From positions 1-64,000 of the forward strand of contig JAHBWH010000014.1 in NCBI GenBank assembly GCA_019637115.1: a stretch of DNA of 64,000 nucleotides, written 5' to 3'. The position numbers were made by a program, and so were the translations under genes. Source of the DNA: Myxococcales bacterium (GTDB lineage Bacteria; Myxococcota_A; Polyangia; Polyangiales; Houyiibacteriaceae). This document shows positions 15,876 through 24,325 of the stretch, in pieces. Within the stretch, counting starts at the first letter, position 1. The number at the start of each line of letters is the position of its first letter. The notes under the pieces were generated by a model. The model was not told the DNA's origin, ran no database searches, and saw nothing but the letters and a program-made list of their open reading frames with translations.

Positions 15876-17648
15876 TCAGGGGATCGGGTTGAAGCGGATG
15901 CGCTGCCCCGCGGTCGGGATGCACATCCCCGTCCCACCCGGGCAAGCGTTGATGCCCTGCATTCCGGTCTGGTTCTCGATCCCGACGTATGCCGTCGACG
16001 ACGCGCCCATCATCGACTGATAGACGAAGTCGATCGTCCGCGTCGCCTCGCTCAAGATGATCTCGAAGGTGAAGCGCTGTTCGTCGCCGCCCAGCCAGTT
16101 GCGCACCTCCCGGAACTCGACCACCCACTGGCGGTTTGGCGCTTCCCCAACCGTCGCTATGCAGATCGGGCCGCGTAGGACGAGGTCACGCGAGAAAACC
16201 GCGACGACGCCATTCGGGGTGGACGTGCTCGGAACGGGCCCGCTCGACGAAAAGGCCGCAGGCCCGGCCAAGCTGATCCACCCGTTCGACGAGACCGCGA
16301 CGGGGCTCCCCGCGGCGAGATCGGTGGCCCAATATCGGAACGGGAAGGGCAAGTTCACGGTCGTCGTCTGATCGTCGGCGCCCGCCAACACACCCATCAT
16401 GCCGGGCGCGGCGCAGGCGTCGATGTAGGGCACCAGCTCCGGGGCCGGATCCTCGCGCTCGTAACGGATCGGCGGCGCGTCGGTGCACTCGGACATCAGG
16501 CAGACGTCACCCGCGTCACACGCCACGTCGCACGCGCCGCAGTGCGCGGCGCTCGTCGACGTGTTGAAGCAGGTCCCGCCGCAGTCGGTCGTGCCCGCGG
16601 GGCACCCGCACTCGCCGCCAGCGCAAACGCCGCCGATGAGCGCCGGACACTCGTTGTCGCACTCACCGCAGTGATCGAGCGAGGTCTGCAGATCGTGGCA
16701 GGAGGTCCCGCACATCGTCAGCCCCTCGGCGCACGTGCACATGCCCCCGCTGCACACTCCTCCAGGACCGCAGCTGTTCCCGCAGCTCCCGCAGTTCTCG
16801 GCGTCGGTCATAGGGTTCGTGCAACCCCCGCAGTCCAAGAAGCCCGTCACGCAATCACAGAGGCCGTCCGTGCACGTCTCGCGCGTTCCACAGCGCCGAC
16901 CGCAAGATCCGCAGTTGAAGGGATCCGTGTCCAGATTGACGCAGCGTCCCGAGCAAGCCTCACGATCGGCGCCGCAGCTCGTGCACGCGCTGTCCACGCA
17001 GACGCCGCCCATGCCGCAGGAGATCCCGCAAGACCCGCAGTTGTTGGCGTCCAGCGTCACGTCCACGCAGGACCGACCGCAGAGCAACGCGCCGGGCGCG
17101 CATTGGCAGAACCCAGCGAGACAGACCGTGCCCTCGGAGCACTTCGTGTTGCACGTTCCGCAGTTCATCGGGTCGGTCTGGAGGTCGGCACAGACGAGCA
17201 CGTCCTCACCGTCCTCGCCCTCGTTCGTGCAGACGACGTTCGGCGCGTCGCAGTCGAGCACGCACTCCCCGTCGACGCAGAGCTCCGTACCGGCGCAGCG
17301 ATTGCCGCAGGTGCCGCAATTCGCAGTGTCGGTGCGAGGATCGAGGCACACGCCCCCGCACCCGAGGAGGGGCGCGAAGCAGTCGCAGCGCCCGATCGCG
17401 CACGAGCTGCCCTCGGGACAAACGTTCCCGCAGCTGCCGCAGTTGTTGGAGTCCTCCGCCACCCGCACACATCCGTCGGTGCAGGGGACCTCGCCTGCCT
17501 CGCACGTCGTGGCGGCGTCGAGGGTCGACTCGGCGTCGACGTCTTCGACCATCGAGTCCCCGACACCGCCGTCGAGCGAGCCGCGCCGTTCGGTCTTGCA
17601 CCCGAAGAGCGACGCCGCGACGAGGGCAGCAAGGATCAGTGTCCGCAT
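15876..17648 (-). CDS. Cys-rich (Stig1-like repeat) lipoprotein with C-terminal beta-sandwich
   Basis: I take the ATG at 17648 (MRTLILAALVAASLFGCK), which gives a compact lipoprotein signal. An in-frame ATG at 17675 would add nine residues. About residues 45-400 are some eight units of the form NCGSCGxxC...GxCxC, as in myxobacterial Cys-rich and Stig1-like proteins, where spacing suggests disulfide-stabilised loops. The last 190 residues form a different domain (LPFPFRYWATDLAAGSP, VSSNGWISLAG, DFVYQSMMG, YVGIENQTG) resembling the beta-sandwich of NIDO-type extracellular proteins. An exposed, adhesive or protective surface role is plausible. Its neighbours on both sides are lipoproteins, with 12-bp and 39-bp gaps, consistent with one operon. 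Confidence 0.85.
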   Translation of the reverse strand: MRTLILAALVAASLFGCKTERRGSLDGGVGDSMVEDVDAESTLDAATTCEAGEVPCTDGCVRVAEDSNNCGSCGNVCPEGSSCAIGRCDCFAPLLGCGGVCLDPRTDTANCGTCGNRCAGTELCVDGECVLDCDAPNVVCTNEGEDGEDVLVCADLQTDPMNCGTCNTKCSEGTVCLAGFCQCAPGALLCGRSCVDVTLDANNCGSCGISCGMGGVCVDSACTSCGADREACSGRCVNLDTDPFNCGSCGRRCGTRETCTDGLCDCVTGFLDCGGCTNPMTDAENCGSCGNSCGPGGVCSGGMCTCAEGLTMCGTSCHDLQTSLDHCGECDNECPALIGGVCAGGECGCPAGTTDCGGTCFNTSTSAAHCGACDVACDAGDVCLMSECTDAPPIRYEREDPAPELVPYIDACAAPGMMGVLAGADDQTTTVNLPFPFRYWATDLAAGSPVAVSSNGWISLAGPAAFSSSGPVPSTSTPNGVVAVFSRDLVLRGPICIATVGEAPNRQWVVEFREVRNWLGGDEQRFTFEIILSEATRTIDFVYQSMMGASSTAYVGIENQTGMQGINACPGGTGMCIPTAGQRIRFNPIP

Positions 17649-17687
17649 ATTGGAACAATTCATGAATTCATCCATCCGCTGGCTGCG

Positions 17688-18392
17688 TCACTCGACGCAG
17701 ACCCCCGCTTCGCATTCGAAGTTCAGCTCGCACGAGTCCCCATCACCGCATCGGCACTCACCGGCCACGCAGCGATCCGACGACGCGGTGCAGGGCGCAC
17801 CGCAGAAGCCGCAGTTCAGGACGTCCGAGCGGACGTCGACGCAGCCCACGGCGCAGCATTGCTGCCCCTCGGGGCAAGGTCCGACGCCTTCGGCGGTCGA
17901 GCAATCGCACTCCCCCGCCAGGGTGCAGACGTCCGCGCGGTTCCAGCTCGCGCCGAGCGACGCGCAGCCCTCGCAGCACTCCGCCGACTCGTCGATGCGG
18001 CCGTTGCAGTTGTTGTCGATGCCGTCGCACACCTCGGGGGCGGCCGGACGGACGTCGGCGCGCTCGTCGTCACAGTCGCAGGTGCCGCTGGTGGGATCTT
18101 CCCCCGGCCGGCAGGCCTGCACGCCGTCCCGATCCTGATCGCCGCAGGAGGCGTCGTAGCCGCTGCAGTTCTGGTCGATCATGTCGCCGCAGATCTCGTA
18201 GGGAGGGTCCGCGGGGACACAGCAGGTGAACGTCCCGAAGTTGCAATAGGTATCGCAGTCTTCGTTCTCTTCGCAGGGGATCGGGCCCACCGCCGCGTCG
18301 ATCCCGCTGTCGGTGCGGGCGTCGTCGTCGTCACCACAGCCGACCCACGCGCCCGCGATCCCGACGAGGGCGAACATCCAAAGCGTCTTCAT
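17688..18392 (-). CDS. Cys-rich lipoprotein with MopE-like metal-binding motif
   Basis: The 234-residue product has the lipoprotein signal MKTLWMFALVGIAGAWVGC followed by GDDDDA. It carries the motif PEVCDGIDNNCNGRIDE, the Asp/Asn/Cys-rich calcium or metal-binding repeat seen in MopE and many myxobacterial surface proteins, and a related CDCDDERADVRPAAP stretch just before it. A C-terminal NCGFCGAPC unit is shared with the downstream protein. The gene sits between two other Cys-rich secreted proteins with short gaps (16 and 39 bp), so joint expression is likely. The function is unknown. The motif supports metal binding only by family analogy. Confidence 0.85.
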   Translation of the reverse strand: MKTLWMFALVGIAGAWVGCGDDDDARTDSGIDAAVGPIPCEENEDCDTYCNFGTFTCCVPADPPYEICGDMIDQNCSGYDASCGDQDRDGVQACRPGEDPTSGTCDCDDERADVRPAAPEVCDGIDNNCNGRIDESAECCEGCASLGASWNRADVCTLAGECDCSTAEGVGPCPEGQQCCAVGCVDVRSDVLNCGFCGAPCTASSDRCVAGECRCGDGDSCELNFECEAGVCVE

Positions 18393-18408
18393 GACTGGAG
18401 CTCCTTGC

Positions 18409-20073
18409 TCAGCGCCTGCGGCGACGACGGATCACGAGGAGACCCACGAGGCCGGCCATGGCCCCAGCCCAACCTGCCGGCACGCCGCCGGTCGGTTGGA
18501 CGCGGCAGCCGCAGCCACCCTCGTCCGGCTCTCGGACCATGCGGCCCGCGTCGGCGCCCGCATCGACGCCAGCGTCCATCGGCTCTTCCATGCCCGCGTC
18601 GCCGTCCAGCTCGCCGCCGTCCGGCATCCCAGCATCGCGCATGACGGGGCGGCTCGTGCAGTTGCCGTCCTGACAGGTCTGACCGAGCGGGCAGACGACC
18701 CCCTCGCACGAGTCATAGCAGCGGCCGCCCGAGCAGTACGCCCCATCGGGACAGGTCACGATGTCGCACCCGCGCTCGCGACATTGGCCATCGGCGCCAC
18801 AGGTCTGCCCCGACGGGCACGGGACGCACGGGCAATGCGGGACACAGATCCCGTCACGGCAGGACTGGTCGGCGTCGCAAGTCACCGATGCGCACGGGTC
18901 GACGCACTCACCCGAGATGCAGACCTGAGCATGCGGGCAGACGACGCCCTCGCAAGCGTCGAGGCAGACGCCGCCGATACAGCGCTGACCGGACTCGCAC
19001 TCGACCTCGAGGCAGGCGTCCTCGATGCACACGCCCGTGGCCTCCTGGCAGGTGTAGTCGGGGTCGCAGCCTCCCTCGAAGCAGCGCGGGACGCACGCAC
19101 CGAGCGAGCAGACGTGCGTCGGGACGCAGAGGGCCTCGTCGCCTTGCTCGTCGACCACGCCGTCGCAGTCGTTGTCGATGTTGTCGCAGCGCTCTTCGGA
19201 GGGCGTCGTCACCGGCTGGCAGACGATCTCGCGGCCGACGCACTGGGTGCGCCCCTCCGCGCACGCGCCGAGGGCGCCCTCGATCTGGCAGGGCATCCCG
19301 GCGTCGGGGCATACGACCCCGCCGCTACGCACGGCGAACTGCCAGATGCCCGGGACGCCGACGTTCGAGGTCGTGCAGAGGTTCAGCACGTCCATGGTGA
19401 ATGAGCCCGGAAGCTCGACGAAGTCCTCGAGGTTGCCAGCGTCGAAGCCAGCCTGCGCCGGGGTGCCACCGAAGCCGTCCGTGCCACCGCTCGCATTGCC
19501 CGTGGTCCATTCGCAGCGGTCGTAGCGAAACTCGACGTCGAAGTCGCCCGAGCCACACTCGAGGGTGTTCGTGATGACGAGCTGGAAGCTCATCCGCAGG
19601 TCGTTACGGTTCGAGAAATAGCCGACCTCGTACCACGTCACGATCAACCGCCCCGGCTCGAGGTGCCAGTAGACGAGGTTCTCGTTGGGGTTCGCGAGGC
19701 CCACGGTCGAGCGCGTGTCGACGTCCGCCCAATAGGGGGCGATCATCGGTCGGTCGGCGATCGGGAAGCGCGTCGGCGTGAAGTTGAAGACCGGGCCCGA
19801 GAAGGTGATGTTGCCGTTGTTGTTCACCCAGAACTGGTCGTAGGGCCCGCCGAAGAACCGCAAGCCTTCGGGGAACGCCCCGAGCAGGTCGATCTCCGAC
19901 GAGGACTGGTCGTCGTTTCGGTTCAGGACGTTGCTGCCAAACCCGGCAGGGCCGCCGAAGCCACGCAAGAGGGGGGCGGCGAACGCCTCCGAGGGGACGA
20001 CGGCCGACGCCAACGTCAGCACGGCGGTGAGGAGGCCCGTAGACCTAAGAAGGGTAACCCGATCGCTACGCAT
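18409..20073 (-). CDS. NIDO-like, Cys-rich surface protein with MYXO-CTERM sorting signal
   Basis: The 554-residue product starts at the ATG at 20073 with a Sec signal (LLTAVLTLASAVVPSEAFA). About residues 30-260 resemble NIDO-type extracellular domains (FWVNNNGNITFSGPVF, ADVDTRSTVGLANPNENLVYWH, QLVITNTLECGSGDFDVEF). Next come a MopE-like motif (RCDNIDNDCDGVVDE) and many short Cys-rich units of the type CxxxxCPHAQVCISGECVDPC. The C-terminus GCGCR, a hydrophobic helix and an Arg cluster form a MYXO-CTERM tripartite signal, which in myxobacteria is processed by a myxosortase and leads to surface anchoring. It is the first gene of the secreted-protein cluster and probably its main surface component. 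Confidence 0.9.
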   Translation of the reverse strand: MRSDRVTLLRSTGLLTAVLTLASAVVPSEAFAAPLLRGFGGPAGFGSNVLNRNDDQSSSEIDLLGAFPEGLRFFGGPYDQFWVNNNGNITFSGPVFNFTPTRFPIADRPMIAPYWADVDTRSTVGLANPNENLVYWHLEPGRLIVTWYEVGYFSNRNDLRMSFQLVITNTLECGSGDFDVEFRYDRCEWTTGNASGGTDGFGGTPAQAGFDAGNLEDFVELPGSFTMDVLNLCTTSNVGVPGIWQFAVRSGGVVCPDAGMPCQIEGALGACAEGRTQCVGREIVCQPVTTPSEERCDNIDNDCDGVVDEQGDEALCVPTHVCSLGACVPRCFEGGCDPDYTCQEATGVCIEDACLEVECESGQRCIGGVCLDACEGVVCPHAQVCISGECVDPCASVTCDADQSCRDGICVPHCPCVPCPSGQTCGADGQCRERGCDIVTCPDGAYCSGGRCYDSCEGVVCPLGQTCQDGNCTSRPVMRDAGMPDGGELDGDAGMEEPMDAGVDAGADAGRMVREPDEGGCGCRVQPTGGVPAGWAGAMAGLVGLLVIRRRRRR

Positions 20074-20171
20074 AGCCGCCCAGGGTAGCGTGGATCGGAG
20101 GAACGTCGAACCCACGCCTGTGAGCGAACCGCGTTACATGAGAAAACTCACGTTTCAGGCATTGCGCTTGT

Positions 20172-20918
20172 TCATTCGACGGACTCGAGCTCGATCTCCG
20201 TGGTGCCGCCGTCCTTCGCCGGCCGCTCGTCGATCGAGGCGGGGTATTCGCTCAAGCCCCGCAGCTCCGTGAAGCTCGAGCGCTTGGGCATCCCGAGCGC
20301 CTCCGCGCAGACCTCCACGAGCGCCACCGCGCGCATCGAGATGACGTCGGTCGCCGACGGGTCGTTGTCCTCGGGGAAGACGCCGCGGTCGACCACCGCC
20401 GCCGCCGCTCCCGCCTCGAGGAAGGCGGGCGCCGTCTCGACGTCGACGCCACCCGAGACGAGGAGCGGCGCGTTCGGGAAGATCTTCGCGATGGCGCGGA
20501 AGTGCTCGACGCCGTTCGAGAGCCCACCGACGGGGTGGATGGCCACGAGGTCGGCCCCAGCGGCGAGCGCTCGGTGGACCTCGGTCGGCGTGAGCGCGCC
20601 GACGATGGTGACGAGCCCGCGGGCCTTCGACGCCGCGATGATCTCCTCGTCTACGAGGGGGGAGAAGAGGAACTCGCCGCCCGCCGCCACCGCAATCGAG
20701 ACCTGCTCGGGCAGGACCACCCCCGTGATGCCGACCGTCAGGTTCGCGTCGTCGAGATCCGAGACGATCTCGGTGACGTTGGCCAAACCGACGGGCACGC
20801 CGAGCAGCTCGATACCGCCCTTCGAGACCGCCATGGCCCAGTCGAAGACGCGCTCTTCGATGGGGGCATCGATGACGGCGATGAGGCCATGCTCACGGAT
20901 GGTGCCGAGGGTCGACAT
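20172..20918 (-). CDS. KDPG/KHG aldolase-fold protein lacking the catalytic Lys and Glu
   Basis: The 248-residue protein aligns over its first 180 residues with Eda-type 2-keto-3-deoxy-6-phosphogluconate aldolases: GLIAVI, a GGIELLG strand, VGITGVVLPEQV, GGEFLFSPLVDEEII, GALTPTEVHRALAAGADL, HPVGG, and LLVSGGVDVETAPAFLEAGAAAAVV. Two key positions differ. The Schiff-base lysine of the KxFPA motif is Ala126 (VAIHPVG), and the catalytic glutamate of the EVTL motif is Gly40. The GAGT motif is also altered to GITG. A 60-residue C-terminal extension follows the barrel. The fold is retained, so it may bind a phosphorylated ligand or catalyse a different reaction. It is probably not a working aldolase. 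It stands alone, with a tandem 26-bp repeat upstream. Confidence 0.8.
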   Translation of the reverse strand: MSTLGTIREHGLIAVIDAPIEERVFDWAMAVSKGGIELLGVPVGLANVTEIVSDLDDANLTVGITGVVLPEQVSIAVAAGGEFLFSPLVDEEIIAASKARGLVTIVGALTPTEVHRALAAGADLVAIHPVGGLSNGVEHFRAIAKIFPNAPLLVSGGVDVETAPAFLEAGAAAAVVDRGVFPEDNDPSATDVISMRAVALVEVCAEALGMPKRSSFTELRGLSEYPASIDERPAKDGGTTEIELESVE

Positions 20919-20977
20919 GCGGCCGCAGCGTCGCGCGGGTCGTGAGTTTGGTCAACGCAATCGTGGCCGCGCCGCAA

Positions 20978-21031
20978 CTCTCGGAATCCGCGCTGACCGT
21001 GCCGGCTCTCGGAATCCGCGCTGACCGTGCC
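20978..21031. repeat. Exact 26-bp direct repeat (two copies, 2-bp spacer)
   Basis: CTCTCGGAATCCGCGCTGAC followed by CGTGCC occurs at 20978-21003 and again at 21006-21031 without a mismatch. The pair lies 60-113 bases upstream of the aldolase-like start (20918) and about 100 bases past the FHA gene stop (21130). This is a reasonable place for tandem operators of the aldolase-like gene, but I know of no regulator for them. Confidence 0.85.
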
Positions 21032-21129
21032 ACCTCGCCTGGCGCGTGACGCGGCCGGGTACCGCCCGCCTCTCACCTGGGCGAGGCCTCGCGTTCGCCC
21101 GCCTCGCAACCACCTTCGCGCCTGGCGCC

Positions 21130-22035
21130 TTACCGGTAGGTGAAGCGGATCTCGTAATCACAGATCGAGTAGACGTCGCCTTCCTCGATGCGCTTGCTGT
21201 CGATGCGACGACCGAGGTGCTCGATGCCGTTCGTGCTGCCCAGGTCCTTGATGTAGAAGGCGCCGCCCTGAAAGACGACGGCCGCGTGGCGGCGCGAGAT
21301 GTTGCCGTCTTTGATGGGGAGATCGGCGGTCTTGCTGCCCCGACCGATGACGAATTCGTCCTTGGCGACCGGGATCTTCTGCCCGTTGAAGATCGCGAAG
21401 AGGGTCGGCCGCGGTCCACCCGCCACGGGCGGACCAGCGCTCGGGAGGGGCGGGGGCGCGCTCGGACGTCCGGGGTACGCGGACGGGGCGGGCGCGGAGG
21501 GCGTTCCACCGTAGCCAGGCCCGGGCCGCGGTGGGTAGCCGCCGGGGGCGGGCGCGGCGGGCGGGTACCCGCCGGCGGCCGGGGGCGCAGGAGGATAGCC
21601 GCCGGCAGGCGGGTAGGCTCCCGGAGCCGCGGGGTAGCCTCCGTACCCAGGCGGCGCGGCCTGCGGAGGGTAGGCGCCCGGAGGGCTGGCTTGCGGCGGG
21701 TACGCAGGCGGGCCGGCCGCGGGGGCGCCCCCGTAGCCGGGGCGTGGGGGCGGCGGTGGCGCGGACGGGATCGGGGGCCGGGAGGGCGCCTTCGCGACGG
21801 GGGGGATCCCGGGGGCGGCTGGCGGTGGACCGGGCGGGGGCCCCGAGCGCGGGGAGGGCATGCCGGGCGTCGAGGGACTACGCACCCCGTAGTTCCGGGA
21901 CCGCGCGTACTGGCGCATCGCCTCGTTGATGAGGTAGTCGACCGAGCACTCCAGCTCGGCGCTCATCTGCCCGAAGATCTCCCAGAGGTAATCCCGACAT
22001 TGAAAGCTGCGGAGCGTCTTCTTGTTCTGATCCAT
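21130..22035 (-). CDS. FHA-domain protein with N-terminal helical (RHH-like) region and Pro/Gly-rich linker
   Basis: The 301-residue product begins at the ATG at 22035, which is preceded by GAGGAG. Residues about 10-55 (FGQMSAELECSVDYLINEAM) look like a ribbon-helix-helix-type dimerisation element. A long linker of Pro, Gly, Ala and Tyr follows (repeats of GGYPPA type). The C-terminal 95 residues are a forkhead-associated domain: FVIGRGSKTADLPI, ISRRHAAVVFQG and IKDLGSTNGIEHLG contain the Arg, Ser-Arg-Arg-His and Asn residues that bind phosphothreonine. The protein is cytosolic and is a likely reader of Ser/Thr kinase output. The gene starts 8 bases after the HEAT lipoprotein stop (22044), which suggests one transcript. 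Confidence 0.92.
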   Translation of the reverse strand: MDQNKKTLRSFQCRDYLWEIFGQMSAELECSVDYLINEAMRQYARSRNYGVRSPSTPGMPSPRSGPPPGPPPAAPGIPPVAKAPSRPPIPSAPPPPPRPGYGGAPAAGPPAYPPQASPPGAYPPQAAPPGYGGYPAAPGAYPPAGGYPPAPPAAGGYPPAAPAPGGYPPRPGPGYGGTPSAPAPSAYPGRPSAPPPLPSAGPPVAGGPRPTLFAIFNGQKIPVAKDEFVIGRGSKTADLPIKDGNISRRHAAVVFQGGAFYIKDLGSTNGIEHLGRRIDSKRIEEGDVYSICDYEIRFTYR

Positions 22036-22043
22036 GCTGCTCC

Positions 22044-23699
22044 TCACTCCGCGGCTGCGGCTCCACCCTCGCCTCCAGCCTCGTCCCGAGCTGCGCCTTC
22101 GGTCGCGCCCTGCTGGTCGTTGTTGCCGCCCGTGAGGCGCTCACGCAGCTTGCGGATGGCGTCCTCCGCCACCTTCCCCACCGTCGGGATCTGTCGGTTC
22201 GCCCAGCTCGCGCTCACGCCCGCCGCGCCGTCACCGACCAGCCGCTCGAGCTTCGGCACGTCCGCCTCGGTGCCGCGACGCTCGATGAAGCGCAGCCCGA
22301 TCACGCGGTGATACCACTGTGGCGAGCGGAGCTGCTGCTCGACGAGGGCGACGGGCGGGGGCGTCATCTGGCTCATGCGCGACGCGTAACCCGCGAGCTC
22401 CTCGGGCTCGTACTCGACGGCGCGGTCGGTCGGGAGCTTGGAGAGGAACTCGGGCACGATCTCCGGTCCGCCGAGCGCGAGGACGAGCTCACCGGCCCGC
22501 CACCGAAGCCGCTTCTTGAGCGCGTCGTTCTCGGCGCTCTGGACGAGCGGCCACAGGCGCGGGATGGCGTCGCGGCTGCCGATGTCACCGACGCGGTCGA
22601 ACGCGTAGTCGCGCACCGAGATCGGGTTGGTCTCGTCGAGCGCGAGGTCGAGCAGCGGCGTGAGCTCCGCGGCCGTCGCGTTGCCCTCGAGGGCCTGGAG
22701 CGCCTTCTGCCGGCGGATGCTGAACGCCTCGACGACGTCGGCCGCCACCCCCTCGGGAGCGCGCTGCTGGGCGACGTGCATGAGCCGCTCGCGCACCGCC
22801 GCGATCTGTCCGAGGTGCTTCATGGCGGGCAGCGCGCCTTCGTTGATGAAGTTGTCTCGGTTGATCTCGGCGATGAGCGTGATCCGCCCGTCGTCCACCT
22901 CGCGCCCTTGCGCGGCGAGCTCCGCGCGGATCTTGTTCTTCAGCCAGTCGAGGAACTCGTTGCCCTCCATCTCGCGCTCGATGGCCACGAGGCGCTCACC
23001 CGCGCGCTGCTTGGTGGCCGCCGAGCCGATCTGGCCGATCAGCTCGGCGATCTTCACGAGCGCCTGCTGGGGCTGCTGGGCGCTCATCGCGTCGACGAGC
23101 TGCTCGGCCGCGGGCGCCCCGAGCGAGCGCACCACCTGCTCGGCGCTGTAGTTGCCGCTCAGGTTGCGCGCCGCGAAGTCGACGGCGTACCAGCCGACCA
23201 CGGCCTCGACGAGCTGCTGACGCGCACCAGGTGAGGCGTGCGCGATGAGGATGTAGGCGGCGTCCTTCGCACGGACCTGCGAGGGCGGCGGGCCCAGGTT
23301 GGGATCCTGCGCGGCGTCGCCTCCGCGCATCATGGCCTGCAGCCCCGGCACCATACCGTCGACGATCTGCTGGACGGCGTCGGCGTCCTGGGTCTGCAGG
23401 GTCTGCAGCGCCTGCTGGAGCTGGGCGACGTAGTCCTTGTCGGTCCGGTCCATCTCGACGAGCGCGCTCGCCGCCTGCGTACGCAGCTCGATGTCGTACC
23501 GGTCGGCGAGCATCACCGCGATGATCTTGCCGGGGCCCTTCACGGTGCCCTTCCAGTACTCGATGTCGTCGGACGTGACCTTGCAGCCGACGAGCGCGAA
23601 GAGCGCGAGGACGGCCACGACCCACGACGAGGCGCGCGAGCGGAGGCCCGTCGACGAGGCGGGGTGCGAGGCCCCGAGGAGATGATGTCGCGCTTGCAT
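22044..23699 (-). CDS. HEAT-like repeat lipoprotein
   Basis: The 551-residue product has a lipoprotein signal with a longer N-terminal region and the lipobox ALFALVGC followed by Lys at +2. The rest is alpha-helical, with repeated pairs such as AIPRLWPLVQSAENDALKKRL and YRVIGLRFIERRGTEADVP-type helices, like HEAT/PBS scaffolds. No catalytic motif is seen. The C-terminus is rich in Gly, Ala and Glu. It is cotranscribed with the FHA gene (8-bp gap), so it may connect an envelope signal to a phospho-dependent partner, which is inference. The start at 23699 was chosen for the signal peptide. Upstream codons in the same frame are not protein-like. Confidence 0.85.
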   Translation of the reverse strand: MQARHHLLGASHPASSTGLRSRASSWVVAVLALFALVGCKVTSDDIEYWKGTVKGPGKIIAVMLADRYDIELRTQAASALVEMDRTDKDYVAQLQQALQTLQTQDADAVQQIVDGMVPGLQAMMRGGDAAQDPNLGPPPSQVRAKDAAYILIAHASPGARQQLVEAVVGWYAVDFAARNLSGNYSAEQVVRSLGAPAAEQLVDAMSAQQPQQALVKIAELIGQIGSAATKQRAGERLVAIEREMEGNEFLDWLKNKIRAELAAQGREVDDGRITLIAEINRDNFINEGALPAMKHLGQIAAVRERLMHVAQQRAPEGVAADVVEAFSIRRQKALQALEGNATAAELTPLLDLALDETNPISVRDYAFDRVGDIGSRDAIPRLWPLVQSAENDALKKRLRWRAGELVLALGGPEIVPEFLSKLPTDRAVEYEPEELAGYASRMSQMTPPPVALVEQQLRSPQWYHRVIGLRFIERRGTEADVPKLERLVGDGAAGVSASWANRQIPTVGKVAEDAIRKLRERLTGGNNDQQGATEGAARDEAGGEGGAAAAE

Positions 23700-24050
23700 G
23701 TGATTCCAGCCTGGTTCGGGTGACCGCTCGGTCCGCGCCCGCAACCCCTTCGGAGTCGGGAGGATACAGTATCGAACTCGTGCCTCTACATCCGGATTCG
23801 ACCGATTGGACCACTTTCGACGGCGCGGCTGCCGCCCGCTGAACGGGCGCTCGTGACCACCTCGACTCGAAGCCCTCTCGCTCACCATCCCTCGTAAAGG
23901 CCGGAGGAGGAAGGGGGATCCCCATCACCTGGCCCGCCCTGCGGGCGGCTGACGTGCTGGGCGACGGACGCTCGGACCCTGACTTCCGGCAGGGGATACT
24001 AGACGAGCCACCCAAGGGATCAAGACCCGCGAAGCATTCGTGATCGCGAG
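23700..24050. other. Divergent spacer upstream of the HEAT lipoprotein gene, no gene seen
   Basis: About 350 bases between the HEAT lipoprotein start and the ftsK upstream repeat. It includes a stretch of lower GC (GGATACAGTATCGAACTC near 23761-23778) that would suit a promoter for the minus-strand operon. I see no open frame with protein-like composition and no tRNA. Confidence 0.5.
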
Positions 24051-24280
24051 ACTTTATTTGTTCGGAGCGCAGCGACCGGTGCGGGGAGCCCCCGCCTCCG
24101 TGAGCGCGCAGCCAACGGAGGCGAGCGCGAAGCGCGCGACGCCGAAGGAGGACGCCGCAGGACGCTGACCGGAGCGAAGCGCAGGGAAGCGTCCGAGGTG
24201 GAGGGGTGCGGGGAGCCCTCTCCCCGCCTCGTGAGCGAAGCGCGAAGCGCGTAGCGAGCAGAACAAAAGCCGTTTATTTG
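24051..24280. repeat. Composite repeat element upstream of ftsK
   Basis: Two direct copies of GGTGCGGGGAGCC...CCGCCTC...GTGAGCG lie at 24078-24106 and 24205-24237, with small differences. The whole block is bracketed by TTTATTTG at 24053-24060 and 24273-24280, an AT-rich octamer that stands out in this GC-rich DNA. The block contains several GAAGCGC/GCGCTT-type short inverted repeats. It looks like an inserted or duplicated intergenic element and not coding sequence. Confidence 0.6.
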
Positions 24281-24313
24281 ACCGGACGTGGGCAATCCGT
24301 AGCGTGCGAGGGC

Positions 24314-24319
24314 GGAGGA
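24314..24319 (+). promoter_or_regulatory. Ribosome binding site deciding the TTG start of ftsK
   Basis: GGAGGA lies six bases before a TTG at 24326, which is in frame with FtsK. Upstream in-frame starts fall inside the repeat element or lack such a site, and the nearest ATG (24354) is out of frame. This makes TTG the best start. Confidence 0.6.
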
Positions 24320-24325
24320 CCCTAC

